Source: a virus. From it: DNA of 64,000 nt. A model generated the notes under the pieces. It was not told the DNA's origin. It saw nothing but the letters and a program-made list of their open reading frames with translations, and ran no database searches. Positions 43,689 through 53,300 of the stretch are shown here, one piece after another (within the stretch, counting starts at the first letter, position 1; the number at the start of each line of letters is the position of its first letter). Both the position numbers and the translations under genes were made by a program. Where the stretch lies: IMG/VR virus record IMGVR_UViG_3300010885_050060, positions 62,001-126,000 of that record; one strand, 5' to 3'.

Positions 43689-45572
43689 TTATGCAGGTGT
43701 AGGAGCTTCTGTTGGAGCAGCACTAGCAGCAGGAGCAGGAGCAGGAGCAGCACCTGCTTCTCCAGCGGCAGCTTCAGGAGTAGCTTCTGGACCACCTCCA
43801 CCACCGCCTCCACCACCAAATTCAGGAATAGAAGAGGATGATACACCACCACCACCTCCAAATCCTCCACCACCGCCTCCTTCAACTCCGCTAGCGGCAT
43901 TTTCAGCAGCTTCGATATGTTCTCTCCAATTTGGACCATTACCTTCGATTTGAGAAAGTTCCCATTTAAGAGCAGCTTCCTTTTTCTTCCATTCCATATT
44001 TTCTCCAATTTTTTCATCGGAAAATCCAAGATAATGTCTTTGAGCAAAAATATTTGAAATTCCCTCATTTTGACTCATATCAGAGAAATTTTTTAATTTC
44101 AATTCAAGAAGTTGTTGCTGTCTGATTGCAAAAAAGTTTGAAGGAGGAGTAAAACTTAAACTAAACTGAGATTCGTGCAATTTGTATTCTTTCCACCATC
44201 CCCTGAGTTTTAAATGAGTTATAAAAGCATCTTTAAGACCCGCTGAAATTTGATTTTGCAGTCTAACTATCATTTTTGCAAATTTTAATTCCTCTTTTAA
44301 TATTTCAGATCCATCTCTAAATGGTTCATTTGGATTTAAACGAGATACAGGAACACCAAGGCTCTTATATAATTTGTTAACAAAGTACATAAGATCATCG
44401 AGTTGGCCTAAATTTGCACCACCCTGCATTAATTCAACATCGGAACCAACTTCTCCGTTTCTTTTTGCAAACCAATAGGCATCTAGCATGGATTGTGGAT
44501 TGTAGATATTTCCAGCACCGGGTGAGCTAGTATTGGAGTTATACGTCTGTTTGCTCCAATGTTGTTGCATCAATTGTTTTAAATATCCTTCTGCTTTTGC
44601 AGGAGGCATATTACCCACGTCAATCTTAAATTTAAGACGTTCGGGTGCTCTTACCATTCGATAAATAATAATAGAATCTTCTAGAAGAGAAAGTTGTTTA
44701 TACGATCTTCGACAATTTTCTATATATGGAATACGAATAGACTGGTCTTCATTCCATGATCCTGAATGAATATAGGTAATCTGATTTCCCTGTAGTGTGA
44801 CTATTTGTTGTTGTAAAGCATTTATGGAACTAGTATTGCTTTGAATTTGAGAAAGTGGAGCAGATGGATCATTGGTTAGACTAATTGGTTTTTGGAAAAC
44901 AAAGTTTTCTATGACATTATTTTGAATATTGTCATAGATGGGATTTATCAACTCTCCGGGAATACTAAGAACCCCAATAATTCCCTTGTCTCTATTTTCT
45001 TCGTGAATTACATTTTCAAAGAACAATTCACCTTCGACTAACAATCTGCGAGCATACATCCATCCCTTATGCTCCAAGTCATAAATATTAATAAATTTTG
45101 TAAATTCTTTTAATAATTCATTCTTTTCTTCTTGTCCTAAGTTCGAGTATGAAGAAAAGTCTAAATGAGTTATTTTTCCATTTTCATCCTTTACAATAAC
45201 TTCATCACAGATTTCATTCAAAGCATCGGAGATTTCAGCATATGCCGCCATTCTACGATATTCTGCCAATCTACGAATTTTATCAGCATCAACATTTGCA
45301 TAGATGTATTTGTGATAAGCATGATCAGAAACAAATGAACCGGGATTGTAGTAGTCTCCAAATTCATTACGCATAAACGGTCCAGTAAGAACCGATTGTT
45401 GCATTATTTTTAATTCTTGTCTCTTTGACAAACGATCAAATAATTGATATTTAGGATTTCCAACATCAGCAGTAACAGCAGTAGCTACATATGGTAGTCT
45501 CTGCAATAATTGAGAAACAAAATTTCTACTGGTGTCTGGTATTCTATTAGAATTTGATGTGATATCTGCCAT
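43689..45572 (-). CDS. 20: portal protein gp20
   Basis: A 627-residue portal of the T4 gp20 family (524 aa in T4). Hallmarks are RRMAAYAEISDALNEICDEVIV, MYARRLLVEGELFFENVI, IIIYRMVRAPERLKFKIDVGN, MPPAKAEGYLKQLM, MLDAYWFAKRNGEVGSDVE, GQLDDLMYFVNKLYKSLGVP and LQNQISAGLKDAFITHLKL. The last 75 residues are unusual: runs of Gly (EGGGGGGFGGGGG, then nine or more Gly), then an Ala/Pro/Glu tail ending TEAPTPA. Twelve copies form the vertex through which DNA enters. TATAAATA lies 17 bases upstream. Confidence 0.96.
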   Translation of the reverse strand: MADITSNSNRIPDTSRNFVSQLLQRLPYVATAVTADVGNPKYQLFDRLSKRQELKIMQQSVLTGPFMRNEFGDYYNPGSFVSDHAYHKYIYANVDADKIRRLAEYRRMAAYAEISDALNEICDEVIVKDENGKITHLDFSSYSNLGQEEKNELLKEFTKFINIYDLEHKGWMYARRLLVEGELFFENVIHEENRDKGIIGVLSIPGELINPIYDNIQNNVIENFVFQKPISLTNDPSAPLSQIQSNTSSINALQQQIVTLQGNQITYIHSGSWNEDQSIRIPYIENCRRSYKQLSLLEDSIIIYRMVRAPERLKFKIDVGNMPPAKAEGYLKQLMQQHWSKQTYNSNTSSPGAGNIYNPQSMLDAYWFAKRNGEVGSDVELMQGGANLGQLDDLMYFVNKLYKSLGVPVSRLNPNEPFRDGSEILKEELKFAKMIVRLQNQISAGLKDAFITHLKLRGWWKEYKLHESQFSLSFTPPSNFFAIRQQQLLELKLKNFSDMSQNEGISNIFAQRHYLGFSDEKIGENMEWKKKEAALKWELSQIEGNGPNWREHIEAAENAASGVEGGGGGGFGGGGGVSSSSIPEFGGGGGGGGGPEATPEAAAGEAGAAPAPAPAASAAPTEAPTPA

Positions 45573-45589
45573 AATAACGTATTATATTC

Positions 45590-45597
45590 TATTTATA
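45590..45597 (-). promoter_or_regulatory. late promoter TATAAATA for portal gp20
   Basis: An exact TATAAATA octamer on the minus strand, preceded by C, ending 17 bases before the gp20 ATG (45572). Confidence 0.7.
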
Positions 45598-45621
45598 GTA
45601 AAAAGTCTAGTAATCAAATTA

Positions 45622-46419
45622 TTAAACACCATCATATCCCAAAAATTCGCTCAATTCTGTTAGAATATAATAATAGTCTTCGGTTATGATACCATTTAAT
45701 AATTGTGTAGGAAGATCTTTTAAAGAAATTATTTCACAATTTTCAGCATCAATTATAGCATATGGTAAAAATCCATCAACTTGGTTTATATACGGTTCAT
45801 CAGTATTAAAAACATTAACACTTATAATTCCTAATGTATTTGTTTCGTTTCTTACTATAAATGAAACATTAAATGTTTTTGTATCTGGATTATATGTTAT
45901 TTTAGGATTTTCTATTGTTAATACTTCTGGATTCCAATTTTCAGATGAAAGAAATTTTATTATAACATTATCAATCAATAATGTTTTTATCAATCCTGTA
46001 GAACAATCAAAAACTTTAAATAGAAAAACAAAACTAAATGAATTTAAAGGAATTGTAGGATCAAGGAAATAATATAAATCAGTAAAAAATACTTTATTTT
46101 TCTTTTCATCAAACCAATAATCAACAGTTGTTGTTTTTCTTATATTGAAAAGATTTATTTGATTAAATGGTTTTATCGTATCATTGTTTATATAAAATTT
46201 TTCAAAAATACAACCATTTAAGGTTTCAACAAAAATTGTATCATAAAATACGTCAAACCTATTTATTTTATTTGCTGTTAATTCATTAAAAAATGAAGAA
46301 TTTATTTCTTGATATTTAAAATATATAGAAGATAAAACATTATAAGAAGGCTCTACGCTGTTTTTTAAATCTCTAAGCCAAAGCTCGCCTGAAGTTTGTT
46401 TGTTATAATATATACTCAT
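45622..46419 (-). CDS. unknown tail/baseplate structural protein
   Basis: A 265-residue protein, ATGA-overlapping with the upstream PKD protein. Beta-rich with many aromatics (FVETLNGCIFEKFYI, YWFDEKKNKVFFTDLYYFLDP, KITYNPDTKTFNVSFIVRN). The C-terminus is helical (YYYILTELSEFLGYDGV). No family is recognised. The coupling suggests that it and the PKD protein form one complex. Confidence 0.55.
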   Translation of the reverse strand: MSIYYNKQTSGELWLRDLKNSVEPSYNVLSSIYFKYQEINSSFFNELTANKINRFDVFYDTIFVETLNGCIFEKFYINNDTIKPFNQINLFNIRKTTTVDYWFDEKKNKVFFTDLYYFLDPTIPLNSFSFVFLFKVFDCSTGLIKTLLIDNVIIKFLSSENWNPEVLTIENPKITYNPDTKTFNVSFIVRNETNTLGIISVNVFNTDEPYINQVDGFLPYAIIDAENCEIISLKDLPTQLLNGIITEDYYYILTELSEFLGYDGV

Positions 46420-47093
46420 TGGTACTCTCCTTCATATACAGTCATATCAGGACTTCCATCGTCAGGATTTGGACTAGCAGCAACTGGATTAATAAGGATA
46501 ATATCCGTTCCGGTTTCTGCACTATTTACTAATTCATTTTCAAAAGGAGCAAGTAGTTTATAAGGACGATAATGATCTTTTATAGGAACAAACATAATTG
46601 GTTCTGGAGGTCTTGGTTTCCAGTTTACAGAAACGGGTATAAGATAATTCGGAGTTATACTTTCAAAAATATATAAAATATCATTATTAGGACCAAACAT
46701 TCTAGATCCGACCAAATGAAGTTCGCTAAAATAGTTAGAACACAATGTTTGAGATAACGTATCAATTCCTTCTAATTTTGGAACACTCAAATCTAGAGAA
46801 AAACTATAAGAATCATATGAAGAAGTTCCTAATTTATATATGTATGTTTTTACATTAAATGCTTTAGTAAATTCTCCCGTAAGATAATAAACATTTGTGC
46901 TAATATTTTTTAGAGGATTATTATCGGGTGATAATAAATCATGTATAATATTACCATCACCAAAATCATAGGTTATTTTATAAACCTTTGAACTTACTGA
47001 AATGCCAGAAGGAATCAGCGTTAATGTATATGGAGACGTTCCTGTAATTAAAGGACTAAAACTATTAAGATATACCTTCTGACTATTATTCAT
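46416..47093 (-). CDS. PKD-domain-like tail/baseplate protein
   Basis: A 225-residue protein with a PKD-like core: KITYDFGDGNIIHDL (residues about 38-52), then VYYLTGEFTKAFNVKTYIY, the FGDG...xxxGxYxxxxxV pattern. The second half is Pro-rich (VNWKPRPPEPIMFVPIKDHYRPYKLL) and ends in an acidic tail. PKD domains usually act as spacers or binding modules on surface proteins. TTAAATATTATTAATG precedes the start. Its exact place in the virion is unknown. Confidence 0.55.
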   Translation of the reverse strand: MNNSQKVYLNSFSPLITGTSPYTLTLIPSGISVSSKVYKITYDFGDGNIIHDLLSPDNNPLKNISTNVYYLTGEFTKAFNVKTYIYKLGTSSYDSYSFSLDLSVPKLEGIDTLSQTLCSNYFSELHLVGSRMFGPNNDILYIFESITPNYLIPVSVNWKPRPPEPIMFVPIKDHYRPYKLLAPFENELVNSAETGTDIILINPVAASPNPDDGSPDMTVYEGEYQ

Positions 47094-47130
47094 TAATAAT
47101 ATTTAATGAAAAGTGTTAAAATTCCAACTA

Positions 47131-50100
47131 TTATAATAATTTTCTAGCAATTATATAACTACCTGCTAGAGGAACACAGGATATACCACCACCCGCAGTA
47201 CCTAAAGCAAATTGCCAATTTAAAGTACCACCAACCGTTCCCGACCTTATATGCATTCTTCTTCTAACAAACCATGTGTTAGCAGTGTTACTACTTGGAG
47301 TTGTTAAATTTGTTGGAGTACTAGTATTATCAGCACCAACTCCTGCATATGTAATAGCAGTAGGAGTTCCGGTAGCAGTGAACCATGCATCATCTATCAT
47401 AAAATAGTTAAATTTTAAACTTCCGTCACCAGTAAATTGATATTTAACACCCCCTAATCCTGTAGTTGTTAATATAGCAATAGCAACAACTTCATAATTT
47501 GTATTAGCATCTAAGGACACTCCATTTACTATATTTGCTAAAGTTATAGTTGCATTTGAACCTCCCAATGTGCTTCCTTTTATTAAATTTCCATATCTAG
47601 TATCGCCTAAACCTCCAGTAATTACAGAACTATCACCAAGATATGTTTGATTAGGAGCAGTTACACTTGGACTGTTTACTACTGTTACATTAGAAGCTGT
47701 ATTATTACCGATTGTCGTTGTTACTGCACCAGTACCAGTATTGATGTTGGTTGTACGAGCAGTTGTTGAGTTAATGTCAACCTGACCAGTTGTTGTCAAA
47801 CCATATGTGCTTGCAGCAGCAGTTACTACTCCTGTACTGTTTCCGATAGTTAGAGTATTAGCAGCAGTATTTGCTATTGTAGTATTTCCTGCTATTGTTG
47901 TTGTACCATTGATTGCAACTGTTCCTGCTGCATTTCCAATAGTAGTTGTTACAGCACCAGTACCCGTATTAATATTGGTCGCTGCTGCCGTTCCATTATT
48001 AATATTGAGTGCTCTTCCTGTAGTTGTATTAATGCCTATAGTACTTGCAGTTGTAATTGTTAAAGTACTTGCTTCTAAATCTGCTGTGCCAGTTTGATTT
48101 CCAACCACAAGAGTATTTCCTGCGGTATCTGCTATTGTCGTGTTTCCTGCTATTGTTGTTGTTCCGTTTATAGCAACTGTTCCTGCATTTCCAATCGTAG
48201 TTGTTACAGCACCAGTACCAGTATTAATATTTGTAGTTCTTCCTGTAGTTCCATTTATTGTAAATGTACTTGCAGTTGTAATTGATCCGGTATTTCCATT
48301 TAATGTAAGAGTTCCTGAAGAATTTCCGATACTAACCGTTCCAGTAGTTGTTCCTGTTCCGATATTAGTGTTGGTTGTGGTTCCTGAATCGTTGTTAATT
48401 CCAATAGGAGCACCTTTTGCATTAATTACTGCGGAGTTATTACCAATTCTTACTGTTCCGGTAGATCCATTGATATTTATTTCAGTATCTTTAAATGATG
48501 CTGTGGTATTTCCATCATTTATTTTAACATAACCTGCAACATTTACATTGGTTCCATTGGCATTGGAATTTCCAATATTAACATTTGTTAATGTTGTATT
48601 ATTTGAATTGATGTATGTGCTTCCACTTCCATCATAATTAATTCTAGTATCTCCACCTGCTATAATCGCACCAAATGCAGATCCATAGGCAGACAATGCT
48701 GTTGTTCCATTACTATCACCAAAAATTGCTAGTTTAGCGGTTGGTGTAGCATGATTTATGCCCACATTACCATTTGATAATATGGTAACTTTTTGGGTAT
48801 TGTTAGTAACAATATCAAATGGAACAGAATTTTCTGTGCCTATATATGGATTAGAAGCATTTGTACCAAAAGTACCAATTGTAATTTTATTTGTTGTTCC
48901 ATCATATATTCTAACTTGTGGTTGACCATTAGCTTCACTTGCTGTATTAGCTTTAACAATATTAAAGGGAGCAGTAGGCGTATTAACTCCAACACCAACC
49001 CAACCATTAGTAGCACCATCAACAATTAATGACGCTTTAGAATGAGGAACATCAATGTCTTGATCAAAACATTGTAATATAGGATATGCTCCAGTTTGTA
49101 TAATTGTAGTAGCAGCATCAGTTCCTTTGTTGTTTACTACAAGAGAACTAGTTATTTGAACTTTAGTATCAAGATAAGAAAATGTTCCTAGTGCTGAAAG
49201 ATCTCCTGTTATAGTTGTGTTTCCATCGATTCTAACATCTCCATTAACATCAAGAACTACTTGTGATGCTTGTTGAGGATAATATGGCTGTGGTACTTTA
49301 TAAATTCCTACTCTACTATTGAATACGTTTATTCCACCACCACCAGTAGAAAGAGAAATCATCGGACTATGAAAGGATGCCCCTACATTTCCCCCTTCGG
49401 CTTTAATACCTGTTAATGCACCATAGGCAGATAATGCAACATTATTAGAATATGCACCAACACCCATTGTATTTCCATATGAATTAACACCCCAATTGGA
49501 AGAATAAGCATCCAATCCAATGTTTTTACCATAAGCACTTAATGCTCTAAATGGGCTATAAAATTCTCCACCGACAAATCCACCGAATGCTGATATGCCT
49601 CTTGAGGACGAATAAACATCTAAACCAATCTGTCCACCATAAGCAGACAATGCTCTTATGGGACTATAAAATTCTCCACCAATTCTTCCGCCAAAAGCAG
49701 ATATGGCCCTTGTAGGAGAATAAACATCCAATCCTATTTCTCCACCCCAAGCACTTAATGCTCTTACAGGACTATAAAATTCTCCACTAATAAATCCACC
49801 ATAAGAAGATATGCCTCTCGAAGAAGAATACACATCTAAACCAATTTGTCCACCATAAGCAGACAATGCTCTTATGGGACTATAAAATTCTCCAGCGATT
49901 CTTCCACCAAATGCTGATATTGCTCTTGTAGGAGAATAAACATCCAATCCTATCTGTCCACCCCAAGCAGATATGGCTCTCATAGGGGAAAGGGCTTCTA
50001 TTGCAATTTTAGGAGCATTTGCAGAAATACCAATTGATTTTGTACTGATAACCTCAAGACCTAAATATCCTTCACTATGTATATATGCTCCGCGAGTTCC

Positions 50101-50313
50101 TGCATATGCACACAAAGCTGTATTATCAGTATATAAAAATGCTGCAAATGAACTTAAAGGACAAGTAGCACTTAAAGCACCTTTTAAAACAAATTCCCCA
50201 AGAAAGGGTTGTTGTTGGCTGGCTATTGGATCATGCGATGCATCAGGATTTGTGTCATTACCATATGTATGGTGATTACGTCTATGCCATTTTGAATGAA
50301 AACGATTACTCAT
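47131..50313 (-). CDS. giant repeat fibre (SAYGG / EFYS repeats and TIGN repeats)
   Basis: A 1060-residue fibre. The N-terminus (SKWHRRNHHTYGNDTNPDA) is the likely attachment end. Residues about 90-325 are about 14 alternating units of roughly 18 residues such as RALSAYGGQIGLDVYSSS and RGISSYGGFISGEFYSP, which suggests a regular beta-solenoid or triple-stranded beta-helix. Residues about 360-540 hold VGINHATPTAKLAIFG-type modules. Residues about 560-880 hold repeats of the type NINTGTGAVTTTIGN and GTVAINGTTTIAGNTTI. The last 170 residues form a globular head (YIIARKLL end). It is probably a long fibre with a receptor-binding tip. Confidence 0.7.
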   Translation of the reverse strand: MSNRFHSKWHRRNHHTYGNDTNPDASHDPIASQQQPFLGEFVLKGALSATCPLSSFAAFLYTDNTALCAYAGTRGAYIHSEGYLGLEVISTKSIGISANAPKIAIEALSPMRAISAWGGQIGLDVYSPTRAISAFGGRIAGEFYSPIRALSAYGGQIGLDVYSSSRGISSYGGFISGEFYSPVRALSAWGGEIGLDVYSPTRAISAFGGRIGGEFYSPIRALSAYGGQIGLDVYSSSRGISAFGGFVGGEFYSPFRALSAYGKNIGLDAYSSNWGVNSYGNTMGVGAYSNNVALSAYGALTGIKAEGGNVGASFHSPMISLSTGGGGINVFNSRVGIYKVPQPYYPQQASQVVLDVNGDVRIDGNTTITGDLSALGTFSYLDTKVQITSSLVVNNKGTDAATTIIQTGAYPILQCFDQDIDVPHSKASLIVDGATNGWVGVGVNTPTAPFNIVKANTASEANGQPQVRIYDGTTNKITIGTFGTNASNPYIGTENSVPFDIVTNNTQKVTILSNGNVGINHATPTAKLAIFGDSNGTTALSAYGSAFGAIIAGGDTRINYDGSGSTYINSNNTTLTNVNIGNSNANGTNVNVAGYVKINDGNTTASFKDTEININGSTGTVRIGNNSAVINAKGAPIGINNDSGTTTNTNIGTGTTTGTVSIGNSSGTLTLNGNTGSITTASTFTINGTTGRTTNINTGTGAVTTTIGNAGTVAINGTTTIAGNTTIADTAGNTLVVGNQTGTADLEASTLTITTASTIGINTTTGRALNINNGTAAATNINTGTGAVTTTIGNAAGTVAINGTTTIAGNTTIANTAANTLTIGNSTGVVTAAASTYGLTTTGQVDINSTTARTTNINTGTGAVTTTIGNNTASNVTVVNSPSVTAPNQTYLGDSSVITGGLGDTRYGNLIKGSTLGGSNATITLANIVNGVSLDANTNYEVVAIAILTTTGLGGVKYQFTGDGSLKFNYFMIDDAWFTATGTPTAITYAGVGADNTSTPTNLTTPSSNTANTWFVRRRMHIRSGTVGGTLNWQFALGTAGGGISCVPLAGSYIIARKLL

Positions 50314-50371
50314 ATTTTTTAGTCTCTGTTGTTAGCAGGAACCGTTCATTTCTGAAGGTTACTATTATCAA

Positions 50372-50379
50372 TATTTATA
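50372..50379 (-). promoter_or_regulatory. late promoter TATAAATA upstream of the 1060-aa fibre
   Basis: An exact TATAAATA on the minus strand, overlapping the last codons of the 1895-aa gene and 58 bases before the fibre ATG. Confidence 0.6.
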
Positions 50380-53300
50380 CTGGAGGAATAACTTTATTAC
50401 AACATTCTGAAGTAGCAGATCCCCATGTTTTACTCGGAGCATAGGATATTGGGAAACTATTTTCAAGCTCTGCATATGTTATAGGATTTATGTTACATAT
50501 ACGTATTGCAGGAAAGGTTAATTTATAACAAGACATTGCCTTCCAAGACCAACAGAATACATCATTACATCCATTACTGGAATTATTTGATTGCACGTTA
50601 TAATCAACTATATTTAAAAACAAGTTTAAATCATTTAAAGCACTGCACAATTTAGACAATTCTCTATTCATTACTTGTGGTGTATGTAATTCATTTACAC
50701 CAACACCTAATGTTTCACACTCTATTGTTCCATCAAAATAAGGCAAGTCATTTACATCAACAGGAACAGATGCAAAATATTTTACTATATTCGTAGAAGT
50801 TTGTTCGGTGGCTAATACTAATTTGTAATTTAATGAACTTCTAAGGGTTTTAATATTTTGAGCCATTCGTATTAAACATCTATTATAATTGGTATCTGAT
50901 GCTAATTCATCCCTATCTATTAATAATTGATCCCTAGACCAATACTGACTAGGCAATCCTTCTCCAACTTTATATACTTCTAAAACGTCTTGAAGTTTTA
51001 TTATACATTTCTCGGTCAATAATAATATAGAACGATTTTTATCCTTTTTAGCACCAACAAAAACAAGATTTGCTGGAAGATCAAGTTGTGATATAAAGTA
51101 ACCGGAAGCAGAATATTTGTAAACATCTGTCGAAGTAACTGCATATATAAAATCGCCTACTTCATCAAATATAATTTTAATAATATTTGAAGTAATATTA
51201 TTTATTTTAAATTTTGAAACATAAGAAGAACTAAATGAATCAAATATGTATATAGTTTTTGTTTCTGTTAATACATATAATAATTCAAATTCTGGATGAA
51301 CTGCTATGCTTATCGGTCTTTCATCAAAAAACTCATCGGCTTCATATGTATAAACCCAATTTAAATCGGTGTTATATCTTTTAACACAGCGATTGTTAAA
51401 ATCCAATACATACAGATTTTGTCTTTCATATGCCAATTCGGATGGAGAATTAAATTTATTAGTGTCTTTTTTAGAACCTAATCCCCCAACATTTAATGTA
51501 TAATTTAATGTAGATTGCGTATTGAATTCTAAATCAAATCTATAAACTCTATTTTTTGGAGGGTCTGCTATATATGCTATGGTTCCGGTTTCATCTACCT
51601 CTAATGAAATTGGATTTAAGAAAATAGTATTTAATGAATCTGCTCCATCTAATTGTATTTCAGAAGAAATATTATCGGAAGATAAACATCTGAATAAGTT
51701 TCCATCCAATACATAAATGCGATTATTAACTTCTATAGCATCTTTTATTTTTGTAAAATAAGAAATTCCAGAAGAAACTGCTAATTCCGGATTATAATAA
51801 AATTCGGTTCCAAAATCTCTTGTATACCATCTTATTCCACTACTTAAATTAAAGGGATTACTACCCAACCAACCAAAAAATATTGTTGGTGAATTAGTAT
51901 TTATTGTTTGTAAATTTGATGCCAAATAATCCAAATTATCTTGTATTCTACCTATTGAGGTATTGAATATATCAGAATCTCCCCATTCATTTGGTTGAAT
52001 GAAAACTCCTTCGTTTGTATAGGGAAGTGTTAAAACAGCTTCTTCTACAAATCTTAATGAGTTTGGATCATATGTTTGCCAATTATTTTTTACAAAAATT
52101 GGATTTGGATGTTCATACATTTTTAATGATCCATCATTATATAATGCACTATAAGAAATATAATATGTACCAGAATTTTTATATGAATAAAATAAAGAAG
52201 AATCGAATGCGGTAATTCTATCAGAATCGTACTCACCAAAATTTACCATATATGCAATTATAGATATATTACCTGTAGAATCCGGTGTATCAAATTGTAG
52301 GAATAAATCTTGTCCAGTAAGAACATATGCAGTTGATATAAAAATTTCTGGACTTGCAGCACTGCTGCTTGATATTAACGTTTTAGTTGGTGAAATAGAA
52401 GTTGTTATTTGAGTAACAGTACTCCATAAATCTCTAGAACCTGTATAAGCATTATCTGGATAGTTATTAAAGGTTGATGAAAATATTTTTTTATCTATAT
52501 TTGAAGAAGCATGTAAAAAAAGAGTATTCTTCTTGGTTCCCGATACTGTGAGTTCATTGGCAGGATCTCCTATTACTAATTCAAATACATCAAAACTTCC
52601 TGTTGTTGCTGGAATTTCTCTATTAACCGACCAAAAATATGTTGAAAGGGTATATGTTATTGTTCCATTGACTATTTCTACGGGAGAATTTGGAATGCTT
52701 GTGCTTATACTTTGATATACTGATATAACACGATCATTATCAATATCTATAGCAGTTGTATCTACCATATATGTTGTTGTTATATCCGTGTAAGGAATCA
52801 ATTTTAAATTTTTTTGCAATCTATTTGCACTATTATTATCAGATTTTGCGGTTATATTAAATGTATATGTATTTAAATTTAAACCACTTGGCATTTTATA
52901 ATATATTCCATTATTTTCTGGAAATAATTCATCATTAAATGCTGTTAATGTTATAGGCAATCCAGATGATGAATACATTTCAGTTGCATATGGAATATTT
53001 GTTAATGTATAATAAGAAGAAAATTTTTCTAATTTTGTATTAAGATTTTCTCCGGTATAATATCTAAAATCATTCAGATATGATTTATTTGCAGATAGAT
53101 AATATCCTTGGCTATTTGATTTTTTATTTCCATATGCAGTATTAGATGGTATTTGTGTATAGTTATTTTGATCAGAAAGCGTTAGATACTTTCCATTTTT
53201 CCAAAAGAATTCTGGAATTGTTAAAAACTGTAATGATTTATTAAATTCGGATGAATCTAAAATATTCACTACAGTATTTGCCTGAACATTATGTGCGCTT

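Noticed and set aside
43679-44068. 129-aa minus-strand ORF with Leu runs
   Set aside because: Shifted-frame shadow of the Gly-rich end of the portal gene.
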